Shown: positions 35,712-47,829, counted from the stretch's first letter. The stretch is DNA of 64,000 nucleotides from Datnioides undecimradiatus (GCA_008933995.1 WARS01000007.1:8060423-8124422); one strand, 5' to 3'. Program-made: numbers and translations. Notes: generated by a model from the letters alone, not told the origin.

Positions 35712-36070
35712 GGCCACAAGTTGGGCTCTTGTTGCCACGAATGTCTCTTTGAAGGAATAAATGCTTTGAAAAGAATTCAAATGGGAGACAGAGATGATGA
35801 TGGTGCTGTACTGTACGGTGTAGCTCAGGGGTGTTTTGTGCGTTTGTTAGTCTGTATGTTTGCATGCTTGTGTTTGTGTATGTGTGTTTGTCAAGTTGAC
35901 CACGAGTGTGTGTCTCAGTTGGGTTGACGTCAGGTGCAGCGCAGGTGGGCAGCAGGGGGAAGGGATGAAAAGGTCTGCAAAATAAACACACCTGATCTCA
36001 TTGGACTCGTAACAGAATGCACGACTGCAGTCATGCTTGGATGTTTATTTTTCATAGCAAAAACTTTTTC

Positions 36071-36085
36071 TTTTTTTTTTTTTTT
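36071..36085 (+). repeat. T15 homopolymer
   Basis: Poly-T run. Near it, GTTGTTGTTGTTATTATTAT at 36,343-36,373 is a short GTT/ATT array. Confidence 0.8.
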
Positions 36086-36747
36086 GCTTCAGACCAACAC
36101 TCGAAAGTGCTGCTAGCCCCCTCTAGAGGCAGCAGTCTTCATGAAAATGACAATCTGAAAGTCTTGAATAGACGAAACCAGATGCTAGAAACATCAAGCG
36201 GGCCCGGGCCATCTCTTGCTGCCAATGGCTTTTTGTGTCACCTCTGCCCTCGTTATGATATGTACACTTCTCCCACTACTACTCAAGACACTGTGGGGTC
36301 TTGCTTTATATAAATACATAGATTTGACATTATATTTAACATTGTTGTTGCTGTTGTTGTTGTTATTATTATAGTCATTCATTTGCACCTACCACGTAGT
36401 GATTTGGACACGTCCTCCAGCCAATCAGGAGCTTTGTTTAACTGTTCAAGCAGCACACAGTACAGTATAGTGTTGCAGATGTATCATGTGAAATATGTGA
36501 GTCTGCATATCGTGTGCACGAGTGCACGTGTGTCTGTTTGCATTGTACAGGTGTTCGACCCAGCACTTCTTCTCCAGTGTATTTGAAAACCGTCACATTT
36601 AGACTGCTCATGGAGATTGTGAGTGAATGAAATCTGTTTGTTTGGTTTTTAACCTGGTGTAAACAAAAAACTGAGTAAATTTGAAGTTGGTTTAATTTTG
36701 ACCTAAGTTATTTGTCTCTTGTTTTCTTCTCCTTTGTTTCTGTTAGT

Positions 36748-36749
<2 letters not shown>

Positions 36750-36787
<38 letters not shown>

Positions 36788-37050
36788 ACATGGATTTGCT
36801 ACAAGGACAAACAGTGCCCCCTGGGGATGTGTCTCCTTCTAGTCTCCTCTCCTGTTTTCTTTTCACTTCTCTCTCTCCCTCCAGTTTCTTCCTCCTCAGC
36901 CTTCCCTTTTTTCCCCAACCACCCCCCCCTTTTTCTCTCATCCCTTTTCTCTTACTCCTCTTTTCCTACATCAGTCACTTCATCTCCTCTTGTCCTCCTC
37001 TTTAAGTTTGCCAATAGAAGCAGAGGAGAGGGAGGGTAAGGTAGACACAC

Positions 37051-37094
<44 letters not shown>

Positions 37095-37253
37095 TGGCCA
37101 AAGAAATCCACCTGCAGCCTCAGCAGACTGAAAACATCATCTCACTCCTCCCTTCACTCGTTTTTCCTTCCACTTCTCCAATTTCCACCTCATATTTGCT
37201 CCCCTTCCTCTCTCCTTCTGCTACTCTCAATTTGTGTGTGTGTGTGTGTATGT

Positions 37254-37286
<33 letters not shown>
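36750..37286 (+). repeat. Cluster of GT, CT-rich and GA arrays
   Basis: (GT)17 at 36,750-36,784, a homopyrimidine-rich stretch 36,835-37,010, (GA)17 at 37,055-37,089, a second pyrimidine-rich stretch 37,140-37,230, then (GT)8 (37,233-37,249) and (GA)15 (37,254-37,284). Purine and pyrimidine blocks alternate on one strand within 0.55 kb. Confidence 0.85.
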
Positions 37287-37289
<3 letters not shown>

Positions 37290-38159
37290 AGGTATGGGTG
37301 TTAGCAGCGTAAATGGAGGGGAGGGCTGAGCAAATTTCCCTAAAATTGACATTGGTTCTAATATCCCTCATACACAGAGTGCATGCGCACGCTCGTGCCT
37401 GCACACACACAACCAGCAACAGACACGTTCTGATTAAAAGCAGCTGAACAAGCTGACCGAAAGAGGTTCGGAAATGAAGACATGATGGGAGAAACCCAAC
37501 GTTTTACCTATGTGGCAGATAGACAGAGGAAATGTTTCATTTTGTTTTTACTTAAATGCCGTCAGTGCTAATATTGCGACGATGATGAGAGTAGAAAAGA
37601 GCAAAAGACTGAAGAAGAAAGAAGATCAAATTATAGTGAAATGAATTTAAAATAGGAGACTAGAAGAGGGACTGAATAATGCCTCTGCTGGATTGTTGTT
37701 AATTAATTATAGAATTAAATCTAACAAATATTTTGTTGTGGTGGTGATGGATATTAACAGTTATGTTAACATAAGAATGACAAGAATAAAAGCAAAAATG
37801 TGATGGATCATAGCAGCTGTCAGTCAAGTCATGCCACCACTGCTGTGAAATAAGCTGAAACCAGCTGCTGCCTGAAGGCGGGAAAATGATGCTCAGACGT
37901 TACAAGACTGAGGGAACAGCTCAGCTCAGGCCCACAGGCTACAACTGACCAAATATGACGGGGGTTTGGTCCTTTATAGGGAAAGGAGAAGAAGGTCTGA
38001 AGAAAAAGGAAAGAGGAAGTGAGAAGCGTCACCTGGAAACAAACCCAGTAACTCCTGTCAGATGATACAAATTTGGATTATTGTCACACACCAGATTTCA
38101 CTGCACCGTTCTGTCCTTGTTCCAATAAGTTTCATTTTACAGCCTTAAATTCTGTTTTT

Positions 38160-38460
38160 AGATATATTTTATCTTTATGTTAGATTTCTCCAGGTTGCAT
38201 CTGAAGAATAAGGCTAAAGTTAAAAATTTATTGAAACAACACACATTAATTTAATGGTCTCATCAAATGTAATCATAATTACATCTACATGTCCCTTAAT
38301 TATGGGGCAGCGATGATAAGACTATTAATTTATGCTTTTTTTTTTGCTACAGCAGCTGTGCTCCTTTAATCTGGATTATATTCCTAAATTTCTCATATTT
38401 GTTTCAGAGTCTGATCTTCTTGTGGGAAATATGCAGCTTTAGACCTGTCGATGTTTGGGA
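38160..38460. promoter_or_regulatory. Enhancer-like conserved-element candidate
   Basis: AATCATAATTACATCTACATG, CTTAATTATGGGGCAGC, GACTATTAATTTATGC and GCTCCTTTAATCTGG form a low-CpG, homeodomain-rich stretch without tandem repeats except a T11 run. Inference. Confidence 0.35.
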
Positions 38461-38918
38461 TTGGACTTCTTGAGCCGACACGGCCCCTTTTATGGCTCAT
38501 GACTAGACACAGAAACCCCTGGGCTGACTAGCATAGTGTGACAGTGTTTGTTTAATGAAGCCACATAAGGAAAACAGATCCTGGGTATGCTGAACTTGCT
38601 TTGCAGTACAGGCTGTTTTTATGCATTGATGGTCATTTGTGTATGTTTCGTTTGGTCTTTCTGTGATTTGTTCACATTTCTGATTTGAGTAAACCTGCAC
38701 AGAGACTAAATGATAATGATAATCAGTTGTAAGTCCGTCTATAGGAAAAGAGAGGTGTTACTATTGGGGCTTGTAATGGCTGGGAAACAGGTAACAGTGT
38801 ACAACAAAACATGCCATGGTTTGCTAAAGAGCAGTCTTTACATCCAAAAAAGCCTCGGTTCATGTTCAAGCAGTCAAAAAAACAAACAAACAGACAAATC
38901 CAGTAAAAAGCAGGCAAG

Positions 38919-38948
38919 CAGCACAACAACACGCAGCACAACAACACG
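38919..38948 (+). repeat. 15 bp direct repeat
   Basis: CAGCACAACAACACG occurs twice head to tail. Confidence 0.8.
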
Positions 38949-39689
38949 CAGGAGTCCAAAAGACAGCGTTCAGATGGAAAAACACAACTGGAACGCGGCA
39001 CACAGACGTACAACAATTAACTGGCAGAAAACAAAGTGAAGACGCTTAATATATACACTGAAGGGGGAGGGATAACAAGTCACAGGTGAACTGAAACAAG
39101 GCGGGGCAGACAATCAGACTGATGGGTAAACAAGGAAGAGCAGGGAGTTAAGTAATCTGCAATGAGAGAGAGAGCGGCTAAGTGTTACAATAAAACAGGA
39201 AGTGTACAAAAAATATGAAACGCAGACAGCCAGAGAGGACCACTGAGACAGTTTTCTTTGAATAAGTGTGTAAAATCACTTGTTTGTTACTTTTTATAGA
39301 TTTACTTTCATTTGCTTTTTCTTACTTTTATAATTTGTTTGTGTCCGGAATTTAAGGGCTGCTTAGTGAAGCAAAACAATGCGATGCCCAGCTGATACAC
39401 ACTACTTCTTGCTCACAATCCCATCATGCAATGCGTTCCCTTTAACAGAGGTCTACACCTTTCAGTCACAATGATGATAATATATATTTTAGGTGGCAGC
39501 TGAAGGAAGCACAGACAAGAGAATCTAAACACCAATAAACAGATAAAAACATCTTTCTGAGTTTTGATTCTCTGACTTCCATCCCATCTCATGACTTGTT
39601 GGGAAGCGCTGATGCAGTGAATGAGCGAGGGAGGGAGAAGCGAGCAGAAGATGGGAGCTGTTCACTAGTCTGGGGATGGAGCGCCAGGA

Positions 39690-39930
39690 ATCATGTACAT
39701 TAGCACCTTTTGGGCAATGAGGGAGAAAGGCAGCGATGGAGGGAGGGAGGCAAAGAAGAGGAGAAAGAGGAGGTGCAGGCCCACACCCCAGCCCAACCCC
39801 TCCTCCTGTCCTTAAATAAATTCCACTGGCGTCTTGTAAATTTTTATTTTTGTGGCGCTGCCGCTGCTGCTTTTTTGGCTGCGGGCCCCATCTGTCGGCC
39901 AGCTGCTAGATGTTGGGGAGGAGGAGGTGT
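39690..39930. promoter_or_regulatory. Enhancer-like block with paired E-boxes
   Basis: CATTAGCACCTTTTGGGC, CTTGTAAATTTTTATTTTTG, GGCGCTGCCGCTGCTGC and GCGGGCCCCATCTGTCGG. E-boxes CATCTG (39,889) and CAGCTG (39,900) lie 11 bp apart. E-proteins such as TCF4 bind CANNTG, so self-regulation is possible but unproven. Confidence 0.4.
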
Positions 39931-39963
39931 GTGTGTGTGTGCGTGTGTGGGTGTGTGTGTGTG
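39927..39963 (+). repeat. (GT)n microsatellite
   Basis: Imperfect GT array directly after the block above. Confidence 0.85.
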
Positions 39964-40074
39964 AAGGGTTAAAGGGAGAAAACACACACACACTAATACA
40001 GGGAGGGATTAAACGCTATTGGATGGGAATGTTTGCAGGTTTATGAATATGCATGACGGACGAGAGAGGTTTAA

Positions 40075-40990
40075 ATGGGTAGGAAAAGAAGAGGAGGGAG
40101 GAGGTGTGGAAGGAGAGAGGGGTAATGAGGGAGTGGGGGTGATAGAGAGATACTAGGTAAGGTTGAAGAGGGAAGAGAGAGGGAGGGGAGGAAACAGAGA
40201 AGGAGAATAAAGAGTGAAAAATTTGGGGGGAAATGAGAAGGAGAGAGAAAATTTAAGAGGAAAATGAAGGAAAGAGGGCTAACAGATGGAGGAATGGTGG
40301 AGACAGATAGAAAAGAGAGAGGTGTAGTAAGGAAGTAAACAAGTGAGAGAAGCAGAGAAAGAGAAGAAGGAATAAACATGGGGTGAGGAGGGAGAAGGGG
40401 AGACTGATAAGTGTAATGATGTGAGAGCAGGAAGGACAAATGGAGTGAAAATTAGTGCAGGAATGGAGGAGAAGGAGAGATGGGGTGGATGAAGACAGAA
40501 GGAGAAGGAGACAAAGGTGGAATAGTTGGGGAGTATGCATAGAAGGAAGGACAGAGGAGGAAAAAATGAGGAAGAGGAAGGGAGGCTATGATAAGGGAAA
40601 AGACAGAAGGAGGAAGGAAGGAAAGAAGAAGCTGGAAAAGGAAAGAGGAGAGAAAGGGGAGGAGGTGAGGGAGAGGAATGGAAAGAAAGGAAGAACACAG
40701 AAGGGGTGAGAACAAGAGAGGGAAGGACAGATGGTGACAAAGTGGGAGATGAGGAGGGCGACGGTGGTGATGAGGGAAGGAAGTGGAGAAGGAGCTGAAT
40801 GAATAGAAGATGTTTTTATGATAAAAAGGGGAGAAAAGGGAGAGAGAAGGAGGGGAGGAAATGAAGGGGAGGAAGACGGAAGAGAGTGTGGAAAAACAAA
40901 ATGAGGGAAGATGAGGGACAGAGGGAGGTAAGCTGAGAAAGGGAGGAGGAAGTAAGAAAAGAGGGGGAGTGGGTCGGAGATGGGGGGGAA
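40075..40990 (+). repeat. ~0.9 kb homopurine tract
   Basis: The plus strand is nearly all A and G (GGAGGAAGG, AGAGAAAG, GGGAGG words) with sparse T and very rare C. Complementary minus-strand frames encode Pro/Ser/Leu/Phe strings up to 202 codons that are not genes. No fixed unit length is apparent. Confidence 0.9.
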
Positions 40991-41879
40991 AGGGATGGAT
41001 GGATGGATGTGTTTGGGCGTGGTGCCAGTCCCAGGATGGGGGGACCTTTGGGCAAGGCATCAGGGGGAAAGAGAAACAGATGGTTTGTGAACCTTTTATT
41101 AGGCGTTGGTAAAGAAAAAAAAAGTCACCAAAAAAACATTAATCAAGCGCGCCCTGGAAACAGCAGCTATTTTCTGTTGCCAAGCAGTTTTTCTAGAGGT
41201 GCGTTGGTTTTGTGTGGTTTTACATCTTTCAGATAAAATAAGAGAGAGAGTAGCAGAAATACAGATAAACTTGCGCACTTGCGCACAAATGCTTGCTCTG
41301 GATTTGTGAGGACCCTCGCTGCCTCTAGTCTCTAAATTTCCCCATTTGCTAAAGCTCAACACTCCAGAATTATAATAATGGTCATCCATACGGGGGAACT
41401 TGTGAGAGACAGATTGGGAAAAAGAAGAGAGGATCAATACACTGAAGCAGCAGAGGCAGAGATATCCTGTTTCCTTGTACTGATCAAAATTCAACAACAC
41501 TGGCTCCAACATTCTCCACAATTCAGCTTTATCGTGTCTTCTAATGATGTCTTTGACTAAATGTTTTTTTGAAAAAAGGCATTTCCCCGTGGGCATTAAA
41601 CAGCCTTGACTGTCCTGATACAGGGCTGAAACTCCTACACTTATACACAGATGCATTTCTTTTAAAATGTTGTATTTAACTAGATTTAATGCAGTTATCA
41701 TTATTGTTATCGAGCTGGTATTTATTTTCATCCTATTTTACATATGACATTCTATCCTGGTTTTCATGTTCATCCCATGTTGTTTTAAAGCAGCATTTCA
41801 TATCATTTTTATAGAAAATAAGTATATTATTAGTAGTAGTAGTTGTTGTAGTAGTACCTAACTGGAAGTACCCACTTCC

Positions 41880-42560
41880 CTCAAACTCTTTGTCGAAACT
41901 GGTCTCTAGCTAAAACCACTGTGACTTTGATGACATCACAATGACATCTCCAGGAATTGTCCCAGACCCGAAAAAGCTCCTCCAGAGCCAAAGACAACAT
42001 TACACGCTTGTTTCCCAAACTCAGCACATATGTGACACGCATGTCACATCATGTGAGTCATCATGTATGTCACATAAGTTATTTCAAACATAACTCTGAA
42101 ATATATAAACCTGAAAAAGCCCTTTGACCTTTCTCTGAAAAAACTGTCCTCACAAACATAGAAATACAAGAGTTAATGAGAATAGGAAATGTACTGCAGA
42201 ATAATTCAATGTGAATATTCCCAAAAATCCCAAGTGTTTCCACAGTGACAGAGCTGGGTTTGCAACCTCATCTCGTTTCCTTGCTTGACCCAACTTTCCA
42301 AAGCAGTTTTCTTTTCCCACAAATGTTATTACTTTTAATGAGTATTGGCAGTGTTCAAAAACGCCCTCATATTGAAGGGTGTGTGCAATTTTCCAAAATG
42401 TTGTCACTTCCTGATCATGTCCTCAAAGCATCCTCACTTTCTAAAAATGTCCCCGATCTCCATAGAACCAAAATCGTTCTCACGAAATGCAAACCTGAAA
42501 CTGGTCCAAATAATCATAGAAATGCAAGAGCATCAATGTACACAGACATAGACTACAAGC
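41880..42560. other. Sequence with scattered GTCCTCA words and TGTCACAT repeats
   Basis: TGTCACAT occurs at 42,042 and 42,068, the first facing ATGTGACA at 42,030. ATGTCCTC/GTCCTCA-type words recur 42,145-42,460, resembling the repeat family at 26.9 kb. It ends in a short CA array at 42,570-42,588. Probably repeat-derived. Confidence 0.35.
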
Positions 42561-42753
42561 ACGCGGGCACACGCACACACACACACAAGAGTGGGAAGCT
42601 TGAGCCTGTAGTGCAAAGAATCTTTTAATAATCAAAAAAACAAAATACCAGCCTAAAGAACTGAGCATTGTGTTGTACATTATGTTGAATATAAGTACGC
42701 GTGTGTGTATGAGTGTGTTTAGCTGTAATTTTTGGGTCCAGGTCACACACTGT

Positions 42754-42758
<5 letters not shown>

Positions 42759-42791
<33 letters not shown>
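42759..42791 (+). repeat. (GT)n microsatellite
   Basis: Pure GT run of about 33 nt. Confidence 0.9.
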
Positions 42792-42792
<1 letters not shown>

Positions 42793-43230
42793 CCTACTTT
42801 TACTGCATGGACATCCTAAAAAACAACATCCTCTTTCTCTCTCTCAGTGGGTTGATAAATCCGTTCAGGGTGATTCTTTCTTTCTTTTCTTCCTTTTATT
42901 TTTTATTTGCTTGTTTGTTCCTCTGCTGTTGCTTTACACAGCAGTGGACACGGCGCGTGTGTGGTTTGTGTGTATGCGTGCGTGCATGTGCTCGGTCCTA
43001 TTTATGGGACAAAAGCCTTCAGTGACCCAATAAGGGAATCAGAAATCAGAGTGTTTTATTGTGAAACAGCTCTGCTGCTTTTATCTACATACCCTGTGCA
43101 GTGTTTTTTATGAATTACTCACATACATTTTACTGTCATGTGATATATGAATTACAGAAATATTTGAGTTTGAAACAGAATTTTAGTAAGATCAATAATA
43201 TAACACTTTATACACACCCTTAACACATAC

Positions 43231-43262
43231 TGATATGCATTCAAATATTTGAATGCATATCA
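43231..43262. repeat. Perfect 32 bp palindrome, no spacer
   Basis: The arm TGATATGCATTCAAAT is followed directly by its exact reverse complement. Each half contains ATGCAT and ATTTGAAT, resembling POU-domain half-sites. The sequence can extrude as a cruciform. It sits in AT-rich unique DNA. Confidence 0.95.
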
Positions 43263-43922
43263 TTTTACTACTACTCTTCAGTCTCTCCTCTTGGTTATGT
43301 CTTGTGCACTTCAAAATGTGGGTACAAAGCTAAGAAATAAAACAACTAAAAACAGGAAGTACAGCTGCAATTATACTGCCAGACCCCAAAACTGACACCT
43401 CTCTTAAAGGGTCCTATACATAGTCACCTCCCCATCATGCAGACAGTTTTGCAGTTTTATTTGCCCAGGTTTGGATCCACTGCTGAAGATGTGTGTATGG
43501 ATGTTCTTTGCTATTGCAATTTTCCAATATTCTATTCCATAAAATGTTGCCACTTCCCGTGACAGCAGTGTCCTCACTGTACAAAACTGACCTCTTTCCC
43601 AAATTTGAGAACCAATTCTGTGATGTGTTTGACACGACCTGAAGAAATCAATAACGTTTTGACGATTCTTCTAATCTGAATCTGGTCAAACAGCAAGTCA
43701 GTGCTAAATGTTTGAGGATTTGGACATTTGAGACGGATTGATTCTTTTTCTGAAGTGTGACCTGACTGAGGGGCCTCCATGTTTGATTCAGCACACGCTA
43801 CATTAGAGACCATGCTTTGGCACCATAAAACTGCAGGTTCTCTGGCTGCAGGATGATTAAACATAATGTAGTTCACCAACCAGCCTTTTGTAAATCGCTG
43901 CCTTTAAGCAACACCTCCACAC

Positions 43923-43940
43923 CCGCGCGCGCGCACACAG
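43923..43940 (+). repeat. (CG)5/(CA)n junction
   Basis: CGCGCGCGCG followed by CACAC, a strong alternating purine-pyrimidine stretch (Z-DNA type), at the edge of the next block. Confidence 0.8.
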
Positions 43941-43954
43941 GTACCCACCAGCGG

Positions 43955-44370
43955 CCCCTTTTTATATGTCCTCTTTTTAAACATATTTCGCTGGTTTGAA
44001 CGTTTGGACTTTCAGCCTCATTTTAATTAGTGATTTCCTTCGAGAAGAGCTTAAATGAATCATTAGTCAGAAATCCATCAGCGGTGCCAGTTTTTTACTG
44101 AAATAAAAACCCCATGGGTGCACCAACCTGGCATTACCTGTACAGTCATTTTATTCGAGTTTTCTCCCTTTTTTCCTGCCTCTTTTTCACTTAACACAGC
44201 TCCCCTGACTGAACAGGAGACAGGCCCTAATTGGTGGAATATTAGAAACTATTATTCCTAATTAAACATCACAGAACACACTGTCAGATTTGGACCGGCG
44301 GAGTGATTTAAGACGTACTGAACCTCTGGCATCGTAACAAAGTCTATTAGTGGAGACGGACGAGGGACGC
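43955..44370. promoter_or_regulatory. Strong enhancer-like conserved-element candidate
   Basis: About 400 bp without tandem repeats: TTAATTAG (TAATTA 44,024), TCGAGAAGAGC, AATGAATCATTAGTCAG, CCATCAGCGGTGCCAG, CCCTAATTGGTGG, ATTCCTAATTAAAC (TAATTA 44,259), GACCGGCGGAGTG and TTAAGACGTACTG. It retains CpGs, has many homeodomain cores and contrasts sharply with its neighbours. Among the best candidates in the window for a developmental enhancer. Inference. Confidence 0.5.
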
Positions 44371-45219
44371 CTCAAATTGGCAAGCAGACGAACAGGCACA
44401 GCAAAACTCTGCCAGGGTTTCACTATAACAGGTGTGACTGTGTGTGTGTGTGACTGTATGTGTGACTGTATGTGTGTATATAAGCATGCGTGTCTTCACT
44501 GACAAAACACACACATATACACGCCTTCTTCATTCCCATCTGTCTTTGATAAGGTGACACAAACAGTTGAGATTCAGTACTGAAACATTTATAATATATA
44601 TGTTACATTGAAATCATATATTAATGCGCTGACTACGTTCTTATCAACATTATAATGTGTATTTATGTATAAGAAGTAATTCAATAGCATGTGAAATTGG
44701 TCTGTCGAGCACGATTTTCAACGCTGCAGCTGTGCAGAGCATCGTTGTTGCTCATGTTTTGGTTTCCTGGCACATTTAGTGTCTACTGTAGTTCAGTCTC
44801 AGAGGTTTCAGCCATCTTGTTTCCAGCAGCCGGCAGCTGTTCACAGCAAACAGGCTCTGATAAAACACACAACCTGCGTAGAAACAAATGGCAGCCTATA
44901 AAAGTGACCACCTTGCTGGTGAAGGAAAGCAGTAGTCTTTAAAATGTCATTCCTGGTTGATCAGGCAACACTTGTGGTTACTATGAAAAAGCTGTTTGAA
45001 CGTGCCTAAAAATACGTGGACTCCATAAAAGATGTGGTAGTTGATCATGTCATGTCCAATCTTTGAGGACACACACAGGGGTGCTCCAAACTGCAGGACA
45101 CTTGTAATATGGCTGTGTTACACCTAAGCTGATGTTGTCCCAGTGCTGACGATGTTCAAACTCTCCTTCTGCTTTAGTGTCTCCACGTCGCTCAGTCTCA
45201 GCATGACGCCCTCTTGATG

Positions 45220-45960
45220 ATCTCAGGTTTGAGTTTATTGGTGCTTTATGGCCTCCGACCTGCTGTCACACACACATTAAACACGCACATAACGCGCACT
45301 CAAACGTAACGCTATACATTTCCATTGGCTCTCTGGCGAGGGCACACACGACCGCAGACACACAAAAACGCGCATGTTGGCTTCATTGTCATTCTGCAGC
45401 ATGGTCTCTCCTAGCCCTTAATGACACTTGCAACAACACAAAAATACACACAGTGACACACACAGGCCCCTGATTAAGAAAGGCATTGTAAATAAAAATG
45501 GATTCAAAAATTATGTTGAGTGAATGACAGCTTTATTGCAAAAATCGCGATCAAACATGTCACATGAGACATAACAAATATCGGTGATGAGTAGAGACGA
45601 GCTTCTTGACACTGTTTAGACTTGTAAAATACTTCTGTCGGTTATGTCAAACCCAACACCATAACATCCTCTAACTGTCAGTCTGGCGTTTTCCTCAACC
45701 ACCTTCTCCCTTCTCCCAGTCATTTATTAATAGATCCATGCCAATTAACACTAATGAGCATTAGCACTAACAAGCATCCACACTGACAAGAGCTTGGTAT
45801 GAAATGCTGTGAACACAACCTGTGTTAGAGGCTGTTAGTATTCTCTGTGCTCAGCAAGAAGAGGGGGAGATGAGCGTAAATATGTCATCTGGATTTGAGG
45901 TGCGGGGTGAATTGTAGTCGAACCGTCGAACCTGCTGATGAAAAACATAATAAAATGTCA
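45220..45960. promoter_or_regulatory. Weaker enhancer-like segments
   Basis: 45,225-45,430 keeps many CpGs (ACGCACATAACGCGCAC, AACGTAACGC); 45,715-45,840 has TTATTAATAGATCC and CCAATTAACACTAATGAGC. Both are non-repetitive. Evidence is compositional only. Confidence 0.25.
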
Positions 45961-45999
45961 CAAAGAACAGTTCACAGGAGTCTGCTGCTACAAAGATCA

Positions 46000-46880
46000 T
46001 CCGTCATCAGTCATGTCCTTTCATTCACAACCTTTCCCTAGTGAAGTGTTCAGTAGCCAAAGCCCAACCACAGGTGCCAGACTCAGGCCATTGAGATGAG
46101 TAGCTCACCAGCTATGAAACATGACAGGGTTGAGTCTGATCACAGCCAGGAGGGGAGGCTGCAAAAAACGAGTTCGACAGGCTGAGATCATTGTCTCAGT
46201 CCCCCATCCCTTAAGGGTATTAAGCATGATTCCAATTCTTTACTAATTATCAGCCTCTTAAATCCTCTGTACTAGCTAATGAATAGCTTAAGTCAGACCC
46301 CATGTGGAGGTGCGGAAGGGGCGAAACCTTATATTCCTCCTATGCAACCCCGCACTGGTAAGTGACACAGCCCTACTTCCAATGACAATAATCTGAATAA
46401 TTTGCACTTTTCTCAGTTCTAAACTGCGTGAGTACGTTTCATTGATCCTCCTACTTAGTACCAACACCATACCTTTGGCTAAACAACCTAAAACGCTTCT
46501 TAAACCAAAATAATTTTCTTCAAACAATAAATAAAGATCTTTCTTGAAACTATTGAAATACTCAATAGTCTACCTTCACCTAAACAATTAAAAAAAATGT
46601 ACAAAAACAACTTTGCAGGCATAGATTACAGTTTGAGTTAAAGTAAGTATTATAACTGATGGTCAGCCTGCGATACACATGGCAGAAGACTGGCTAATGC
46701 CAGTGATTATTAAAGTAGTGGATACTCATTTATTTTAGAATATGGGCAGAAAATCTTAGTGCACGCTTTGAAAGAAGCCAACACTGAGAAAATACACTGA
46801 GGAACAACTGAAGCTAATATAAGTAAAGCTCGCTCAGAGAGACCGCTGCTTTCTGTGGCATGGCAACAAGACATATTTCA
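46000..46880. other. Unique-looking sequence, no feature seen
   Basis: AT-rich mixed sequence without arrays. The 79-codon minus-strand frame at 46,288-46,527 has no recognised family. Confidence 0.5.
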
Positions 46881-46884
46881 TTGT

Positions 46885-47269
46885 ATGTGTGTGTGTGTGT
46901 GTGTGTATGTGTCTGAAATACACACACATGTAGACACACTCTGCCAACCATTCAACAGGTGCAGGTTTGTGGTGGAAATGGCGCAGGCGTTTGTGTAGGA
47001 ATGTTAATTTCCTGCTATTTTTTTTTTGGAAAATTGGCTGCTGAGAGGCAGCCAGCTGATGTCGGGGTCTCTCTCTCTCTCTCTCTCTCTGAATCTTTCA
47101 AACACACTCCCATAACACACACTTAAACTCCACTCACACATTTTTTTTTCACTTTTTACACATATTATAAATACAACCCTCATGAATCTGGCATTTCTCT
47201 ATCACTTACTGTATAAGTACACACAAAGCATAAACATAAATTACCTGCTCTCTCTCTCTCTTTGACTCA

Positions 47270-47310
<41 letters not shown>
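46885..47310 (+). repeat. GT, CT and CA arrays
   Basis: (GT)11 at 46,885-46,906, (CT)11 at 47,068-47,090, short CT at 47,248-47,261 and (CA)16 at 47,272-47,305. Confidence 0.9.
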
Positions 47311-47314
47311 TGAC

Positions 47315-47480
47315 TGGCCAGTCTCATGCCAAAAAGCCAATTACTCAGTCTGCTTTTTAAACAGAGCGTGCTGCATTAGCGCCGGGCTGTGTGTTTAAAC
47401 AGGACTAATAGTTGAAAGGTTAATTACTGATGCAACAGTAAGCAGTCTGTAGTAATCACCTGCTATTATCACACACTGTA
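47315..47480. promoter_or_regulatory. Enhancer-like conserved-element candidate
   Basis: GACTGGCCAGTC (palindrome), GCCAATTACTCAG, GCATTAGCGCCGGGC, GGACTAATAG and GGTTAATTACTGATGC form a dense homeodomain-motif block next to a CA array. Inference. Confidence 0.4.
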
Positions 47481-47829
47481 ACTGCAATACCAAGAAACTG
47501 CAGCAAGACTGCTAAATATACACATATTTCACACAATAAAGTGTGCCAACTGGCATCAGTTGACTGATGTTGTATCTAATACCACAAGCAACATTAGCAA
47601 TGGGACTATAACAGTATTAGTGTTATGATTACAGTTGTAGTAGCAGCAGTGCAGTGAAAACCCCAGGTCCATGAGTGGCTTTTCTGTCCAAACACACCTT
47701 TTGAATTACACTACATGACCAAATGTATTAGAGTTTTATGATTAAGTGAGTTTTTATTGTTTTAACAAAGAGGTCCAGTGAAAGCTGTTGAGTTGTTTGC
47801 TCAAAAAAGACTTAACACTTCACATTGCT

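Noticed and set aside
40071-41060. Several long Pro/Ser/Leu minus-strand ORFs
   Set aside because: Direct translation of the homopurine/homopyrimidine tract, where stop codons are rare for compositional reasons.
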